NCBI GenBank assembly: GCA_003255025.1 | Contig: QANY01013423.1 | Coordinates: forward strand, 133,124 to 197,123 | Length of the DNA stretch: 64,000 nucleotides | Source of the DNA: Datisca glomerata | Taxonomy: Eukaryota; Streptophyta; Magnoliopsida; Cucurbitales; Datiscaceae | Direction of reading: 5' to 3' | Part shown: positions 58,648 to 64,000 of the stretch, one piece after another | Layout of the letters: the number at the start of each line of letters is the position of its first letter | Numbering within the stretch: the first letter of the stretch is position 1 | The notes under the pieces: model-generated | Seen by the model: only the letters and a program-made list of their open reading frames with translations | Databases searched by the model: none | Told to the model about the DNA's origin: nothing | Position numbers and translations under genes: made by a program

Positions 58648-60000
58648 TCAGGTGATACTTACGCTCTGTATGCTTGGATCTTTTGTGCTCCTTTGTTCTT
58701 TCGAGTTTGCTACAGCCCCACTGTTATCGCAATAAAGTGTCATGGGTTTGTCAGCTTCTGGAACAACTTCTAGTGATTTCAAGAACTTTCTAAGGAATAC
58801 AACCTCCTTAGCAGCTTCACAAGCTGCCACATATTCAACTTCCATGGTAGAATCAGCAATGCAAGATTACTTGGTACTTCTCCATATAATTGTTCCACCA
58901 TTTAGGATGAACACCGATCCTGAAGTAGACCTCCTAGAATCTTTATCTGCTTGGAAATAAGAATCGGTACACCCCGTCATATTCATGTTAGTGCCTGAAT
59001 ACACAAACAAGTAGTTCATTGTTCTCCTAAGATATTTAAGGGTGTGTTTGACGGCATTTGAATGCTCGATTCCAGGAATAGATTGGAAATGACTCACCAT
59101 GCCCACGGCATAGCAAATGTTTGGCATAGTGCAAAGCATCACATACATGAGACTTTCTACGGTTGAGACATATAGAATCTTTCTCATTTTTTCCTCTTCT
59201 TGAGGAGTCTTGGGAGAATACTACTTGGAGAGGCTGACTCCATGTCTGAAAGGAAGATATCCCTTCTTGAAGTCTTACATATTAAAGTGATCAATCACCT
59301 TATCAATATAAGATGCTTGAAAAAGTGTTAATTGTCTGTTCTTCTGATCTCAAAAGATCTGAATAACTAGGACAAAGGCAGTTTATCCAAGATTCTTCAT
59401 ATCAAATTGCTTTGCTAGCTAAATCTTGACATTAGATAATTTTCCCACATCATTCCCAATTAATAGAATATCATATACGTACAGGACTAGAAAAACCATT
59501 TTCCTATCGTTTATCAGCTTATACACACAAGGTTTGTCCACTAATTGTTAAAAATTAAATCTCTTAATAGTTTCGTTGAATCTAATATTCCATGACCGTG
59601 ACGCTTGCTTAAGTCCCTAAATGGACTTCAGCAATTCGCAAACATTTCCCTCTTAGCCTTTCTCCATGAACCCGTCTGATTGGGCCATATAAATGCGCTC
59701 TTCAAGATTGTCATTCAGAAAACCAGTCTTGACATCCATCTGTCAGATTTCATAATAGATGGCAACAACAATGGACATGAGGATTCAGATGGATTTAAGC
59801 ATGGCTACCGGCGAGAAGGTATCCTCATAGTCTATACCTTCCTTTTAAGTGTAGCCCTTGGCCACTAGCCTAGATTTGAATGTCTCCGCATTCCCATCCA
59901 GACCTTTCTTTTTCTTATAGATCCATTTACACCCTACAGGTTTTACCCCTTCAAGAGGATCTACAAGTTTCTAGACTCTATTTGAGTACAGATTCACACT
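58648..60000 (-). pseudogene. Copia RT/RNase H (element 2b), broken
   Basis: RNase H motifs AACEAAKEVVFLRK and CDNSGAVANSK, the upstream STSGSVFILNGGTIIWRSTK and the RT-end SLMYVMLCTMPNICYAVGMV are in separate short frames with stops between. The 59190-60000 stretch retains RT-like text (for example the FLNDNLEER-equivalent region) but no long frame. Confidence 0.78.
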
Positions 60001-60265
60001 CCATGTTCTGAAAAATATTTACTAAAATTAATGCCAGATAAAAAGGATTTTGGTTCGAATGTATCTCAACGTTCATGACTTCTTACCATAAGTTTGCTTC
60101 AGGACAAGCAATGAACTGTGAGTTGGAGTCGGGTTCATTATCATCCTTATTTGAGGCTATCTTTAAGGCATCTCCATAAGACATGCGCCTGTCAGGCTGT
60201 CTCACAACCCTCTCACTCCATCGAGGCTCCATAGGCTCTTTCCCAAACTGTGGTTCTTCCATTGT

Positions 60266-61730
60266 TTAATAAAAAACAATTCTTGATTGGGCAGTTGGTG
60301 TCCTCCCACTCAATAATTCCTCTAGCACAACAGTGCTTCTCGACTTCACACTTCTTATATAGTCTTCTTCGAGAAAACATGCATCCGCTCTTATGAATGT
60401 TTTCTTGTCAGTCGGGTGCAGTAAGCTTTGGGATATCCTACAAACATGCATAATTCTGATTGACTGGCCAACTTGCATGTCTTCTATTTCAGAACATGTG
60501 ATGGGCACTCTCATATTCTAAAGTTGTTAACGGATGACTTTCGTCCATTCTATCTTTCATATGGTGTGCCAGACACCGTCTTTGATAAAACTTGATTCAG
60601 AATGAATGCTATTATTTCCAAGTCATATCCCCAGAATGAATCTGGGAGGGATGAGTAACTTATCATTGATTTAAGAAAGTCTTCAAACTCTCCTAGCAAG
60701 TACTCTCAAACACGATCAAATCGTAGCGTTTTGATTTGTTTCTCTAATTTCTTTTCGACCATAGCCTTGTATTCTTTGAACTTTTCAAATGTTTCAGACT
60801 TTTGGTGCATTAGATAAACATGTAAAAAACATAAGTAGTCCTCAGTGAAGATTACAAAGTATTCATAACATCCTCTTGCTTCGATATTCAATGGTCCACA
60901 TACATCACTATGTACGAGTTTGAGGCATTGAGTGGCTCTTTCGTCCTTCACTAAAAATGGTCTCTTGGTCATTTTACCTTCTATACAGGATTCACATGTG
61001 GGTAGTGATCCCACACTTAAAGTTTACAATGGACCATCATTTGCAGGTCTTTTAATCCTATCCAGGCTAATGTGGCCAAGATGTAAGTGCCACAAATAGG
61101 TTAGATTGGTTGAGTTAGACTTCAACATTTTACTATCTATTTGTAAATTAACATTTACTTAAATGTCATATATCATTGGAACTATTAGTTTTATGTAAAA
61201 CGATTTATTTATCAAACGTGCAGTAGTAATTAAAGAATCATTTCTAAAAATACCAATATCTGTATCAATGAAATTCAAATCGAATCCTTGCTCAATTAAA
61301 CTAGTTACTGAAGTAAGATTCTTCCAAAAAACTGGGATATAATAAATATCACATAAAACCATAAAACTGTTATCAAATGACAATTTAATAGTTCTCATAT
61401 ATACGACCTATACTAGTACTCCATTTCCCCAACGAAAGCTGAACTTTCCCTCGTCAAGCCTACTGATTCCTCTGAATCTCTACAGGAAATAACAGATATG
61501 GTTAGTGGCTGCAGAGTCTACAATTCAGAAAAAAGTAGAGTCAGCCACATAACATGCCTTAGTAACAAGTACTATACTTTTAGATCTCAATTCCTTGAGA
61601 TAGTCTGGGTAGTTGCGTTTCCAATGGCCAGCTTCTCCATAATGATGACACTTGTCTTTCGACTTGTTCACTTTTAAAGTGCCCTTACTTTTTGCAACTT
61701 TTGAGTTTCTACTTCTTAGCCTTCTTCAGA
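60266..61730 (-). pseudogene. Copia protease/integrase (element 2b), broken
   Basis: 60266-60514 corresponds to the post-integrase region. 60706-61014 is the integrase zinc/core start with HSDVCGPLN (first catalytic Asp) and ends at LRFDRV, where the family has LRSDRGGEY, so the second catalytic Asp motif is cut. 61159-61398 matches the pre-integrase domain. Confidence 0.78.
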
Positions 61731-61775
61731 CCTCTCTTGTGTTTCCTTTTTACGCCAGAGGTGGAAGGCTTGCTT

Positions 61776-62192
61776 TCAGTAAAGTTTAACCTCTCCAGTC
61801 TTTCTCTTATCCTTCAGAAACAGAGTCTCAGCAGCTTGCAGTTCCTTCATCAGATCAGGAAGTGAGTACTTCACCTTATTCATCGAATAATTAAGTTTAA
61901 AGTTCTCAAAAGTGTCAGGCAGAGTCTCAATGATCATATCAACTTGTGTCTGGCCATCTACCTCTGCACTTACGATTTCCATCTCATTCAGATAACTAAT
62001 GATCAACATCATATGCGGTTCGTGAAGCTTCGCACAACAGCATGTTTGGCTTGGCAACCCTGATCTCCGAAATATTTCGATGATGTTCAACATCATATCA
62101 ACGACAGTTTCCATGTTCTGATGTTGTTGTTGCAAGACATTGCTAACAGAAGCCAAGATGTAACATCTGACTATCTCATCAGAACGATTCAA
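61776..62192 (-). pseudogene. Copia gag (element 2b)
   Basis: The frame contains MMLIISYLNEMEIVSAEVDG, QTQVDMIIETLPDTFENFKL, NYSMNKVKYSLPDLMKELQA and AETLF, the standard gag region of this clade, preceded by a degraded N-terminus. Confidence 0.85.
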
Positions 62193-63018
62193 CAGTAGGC
62201 TCTAGGGGACAAGAGGTGGTGATCACGAACTTGTACTTTCCTACTATCACTATGATATCAAGATTACGTTTTCAATCCATGTGATTTTCACTGGTAAATT
62301 TGTTCGCATTTACGATAGTTAAGAGTGAGGATATTGACGTGATTACCGAATATAATAAATAAAGTGATGTAAATAAATACTCAATCATTTAGGAAAGTAT
62401 GATGCATGATACAAATACTTAAATATTTAAAAATCCAATAAAAAATATTTCTTCCATGATGTTACGATCAACAACGATAGTTTGTCTCATTTAAGGACAA
62501 CGTCCAAGCTACCTCCTATCGTATCGAGACTCATCTCGTTTGGTTAACGCTTCTCAAGATGTCACTACATGTAGCTCAACCAATCACTAATGGTTTTGAT
62601 CACCTTAGTTCCATTTACTAGCCCTTATGAAGGATCCAATGTGCTTCGGTCCAAGTGTTTAACCAACGCATCGGCTTTAAAGGTTGTCATGAACTAATAG
62701 TTCATCTAGGGATGGTCTTGCCTCACCACTTCCTTTACAAGTTTTAGCTTCTTAAGAAACTCGATGACTCAAAGTGACACGATTCTCAAGTTTCTCCCAC
62801 TGAAGAGAGGACCGATAGGATGGCTCTAAACAATTTCTCGTGCCACGATCAAGTTTACGTTGGCGACATTGGGAGCGTTTCAATGTAATTGGCTTTCCCA
62901 CTTAGGTTTTTTGGAAAAATGGATTTTTCCTTATTTTTTAAAATTTATAACTGCTTATTAATTTGAAAAAAAATAAGTTCCGAAAATTATGAACTTTTAT
63001 AAAAAAAAATTAAATCAA

Positions 63019-63246
63019 ATTGATTGGAATCGTAGTAGCCTTTTGGTTGGCTATTGGCGCAACATTACCAGTTGATAAAGTTACTTATCGAGACTTGTTA
63101 TTAAACCATGCAAATTCCTTGGAAGAGCTTAAAGATGGCTGGAGTTTAAGGAAAATGTACCATAGAAAATCAGTCCTAAACTCCCGTTAAAAGACTGAAA
63201 CTAGCGTATTGAATAAAACCATTGATGTAGATGTGACTATAATATA
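63019..63246 (+). pseudogene. petD (fragment): Second petD-containing segment (right copy)
   Basis: 63019-63079 encodes IGIVVAFWLAIGATLPVDK, the C-terminus of plastid cytochrome b6/f subunit IV, longer at its start than the left copy. It continues through 63246 with the non-plastid sequence shared with 48423-48668. A continuing open translation (YRDLLLNHANSLEELKDGWS) is not recognised. Confidence 0.85.
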
Positions 63247-64000
63247 TAAATTATAAAAAAACATTCACACGTTGGCGGTGTTTATAGTATGACCTACGAG
63301 GAACATTTGATACACATAAGAGAGTGTTCTAGAAGCATTGTTGAAAATCATAATATATAGCACTTTCAATAAATAATAATTAACATATAAAATTTCATTA
63401 AATGAAATAGGTTTCTCTATCTAATTAATTACTAATTTATCATTTTTAGTATTTTATTTAAATGTATCATCCTTCTTAGCCCTCTCTCTCTCCCTCTCCC
63501 TCTCTTTATTATGTCAATTAAATCTCCTCTCTCTATACATATTTAAATACAAAGCATTTATTAGTAACCAAACTTTTGTTTCTCTCTCAATCTCTATCTC
63601 TCTCCAAATTATTAGTAGCCGAATATATTAGAGAGAGATTTCCATAACTATTTAAATACGGAGTTTATTAGTAACCAAATTATTCACTCTCTCTAAATTA
63701 GAGAAAGAAGGATGCCATACATATGCTCTATATTCTAGATGTCATAATTACATATGTAACATATTATTAGTAATATATATGAGTATATATAACACTACAC
63801 CCACACACGTTATAAACACTCATAAAAAGTAAGTGTTATATATTACATATAACTTATATATATATATTTTATATTGTTATATATGCCGTATATGTTTATG
63901 TATTATATATATGCAAGATATTTTATATACACCCGTCATATATAATATAAATAACATATATATTATTTATAACTGTAACATATATAACACATATATTCTT
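63247..64000. repeat. CT-rich and AT-rich low-complexity end
   Basis: (CT)n-like tracts at about 63480-63720, including an about 112-bp tandem duplication (units sharing TTTATTAGTAACCAAA at about 63558 and 63665), then TATATA-rich sequence to the window end. No gene. Confidence 0.6.

Larger units (their letters stand above)
58469..63018 (-). mobile_element. Copia family A element 2b, internal region without 5' LTR
   Basis: A second internal region in the same orientation. RNase H at 58648-58845 (EVEYVAACEAAKEVVFLRKF, LYCDNSGAVANSKE), RT end at 58867-59187, RT at about 59190-60000 (degraded), integrase at 60706-61014 (CESCIEGKMTKRPF, LVHSDVCGPLNIEARGCYEY), pre-integrase at 61159-61398, zinc knuckle/protease at about 61500-61700 and gag at 61776-62192. 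A noncoding leader follows to about 63018, where it is cut off against the petD segment. No 5' LTR or convincing primer site remains. Confidence 0.85.

Noticed and set aside
62245..62262. Primer-binding site for copia element 2b (TGATATCATAGT on the minus strand)
   Set aside because: Only partial match to TGGTATCAGAGC and no LTR end next to it.

Overview
The window looks like a piece of a eudicot nuclear chromosome. It is AT-rich and gene-poor, has plant genes with introns (an HY5-type bZIP gene), a nuclear tRNA-Gly(UCC), Ty1/copia elements primed by initiator tRNA-Met, Mutator-like DNA transposon (MULE) and LINE relics, and short pieces of plastid DNA (accD, petD). I cannot name the species. 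Intact host genes are few: tRNA-Gly (about 2.9 kb), an uncharacterised RRM-like protein (3.4-4.3 kb, minus), a CXE-type carboxylesterase (18.0-19.0 kb, minus) and HY5 (44.1-45.2 kb, minus, four exons).

Layout. 0-1.1 kb is LTR-like sequence and 1.3-1.5 kb a small fold-back element. 4.8-8.9 kb is an approximately 0.9-kb tandem duplication whose second unit is split by a 2.4-kb segment carrying a decayed exon of ribosomal protein S29. 10.7-15.65 kb is a complete-length copia element (LTRs, primer site, polypurine tract and GAGAG target duplication all visible) with broken reading frames. 18.0-19.0 kb is the carboxylesterase gene.

19.25-25.48 kb is a near-perfect inverted repeat with arms of about 3.05 kb around a 120-bp centre. 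Its outer right end is joined, through 3 bp of microhomology, to a 177-bp copy of the 5' coding end of that same carboxylesterase. That copy is followed within about 20 bp by a 213-bp fragment of plastid accD. This patchwork is the most striking local feature and looks like a recent replication- or repair-based rearrangement.

26.0-37.9 kb is a nested Mutator-like region. It has a plus-strand ULP1-protease-like gene converging on a minus-strand MuDR-type transposase (DNA-binding, DDE-start, SWIM and CCHC parts all recognisable but broken), an internally deleted second copy, a LINE fragment, a solo copia LTR, and recurring palindromic minisatellites built on a CACGATnATCGTG-like core. 38.2-38.4 kb holds a 34-bp minisatellite and 39.4-41.5 kb a decayed chimeric gene ending in a histone H2A C-terminus. 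HY5 follows. 45.2-48.2 kb is AT-rich intergenic DNA.

48.2-63.2 kb is a second retroelement cluster: an isolated LTR-like block, then two copia internal regions in tandem sharing one LTR (LTR - internal - LTR - internal, all minus). It is bracketed by two diverged copies of a segment containing plastid petD sequence. The last 0.8 kb is low-complexity AT and CT sequence. Apart from the host genes nothing here forms a functional pathway. The window mainly records transposition, recombination between repeats and organelle DNA capture.
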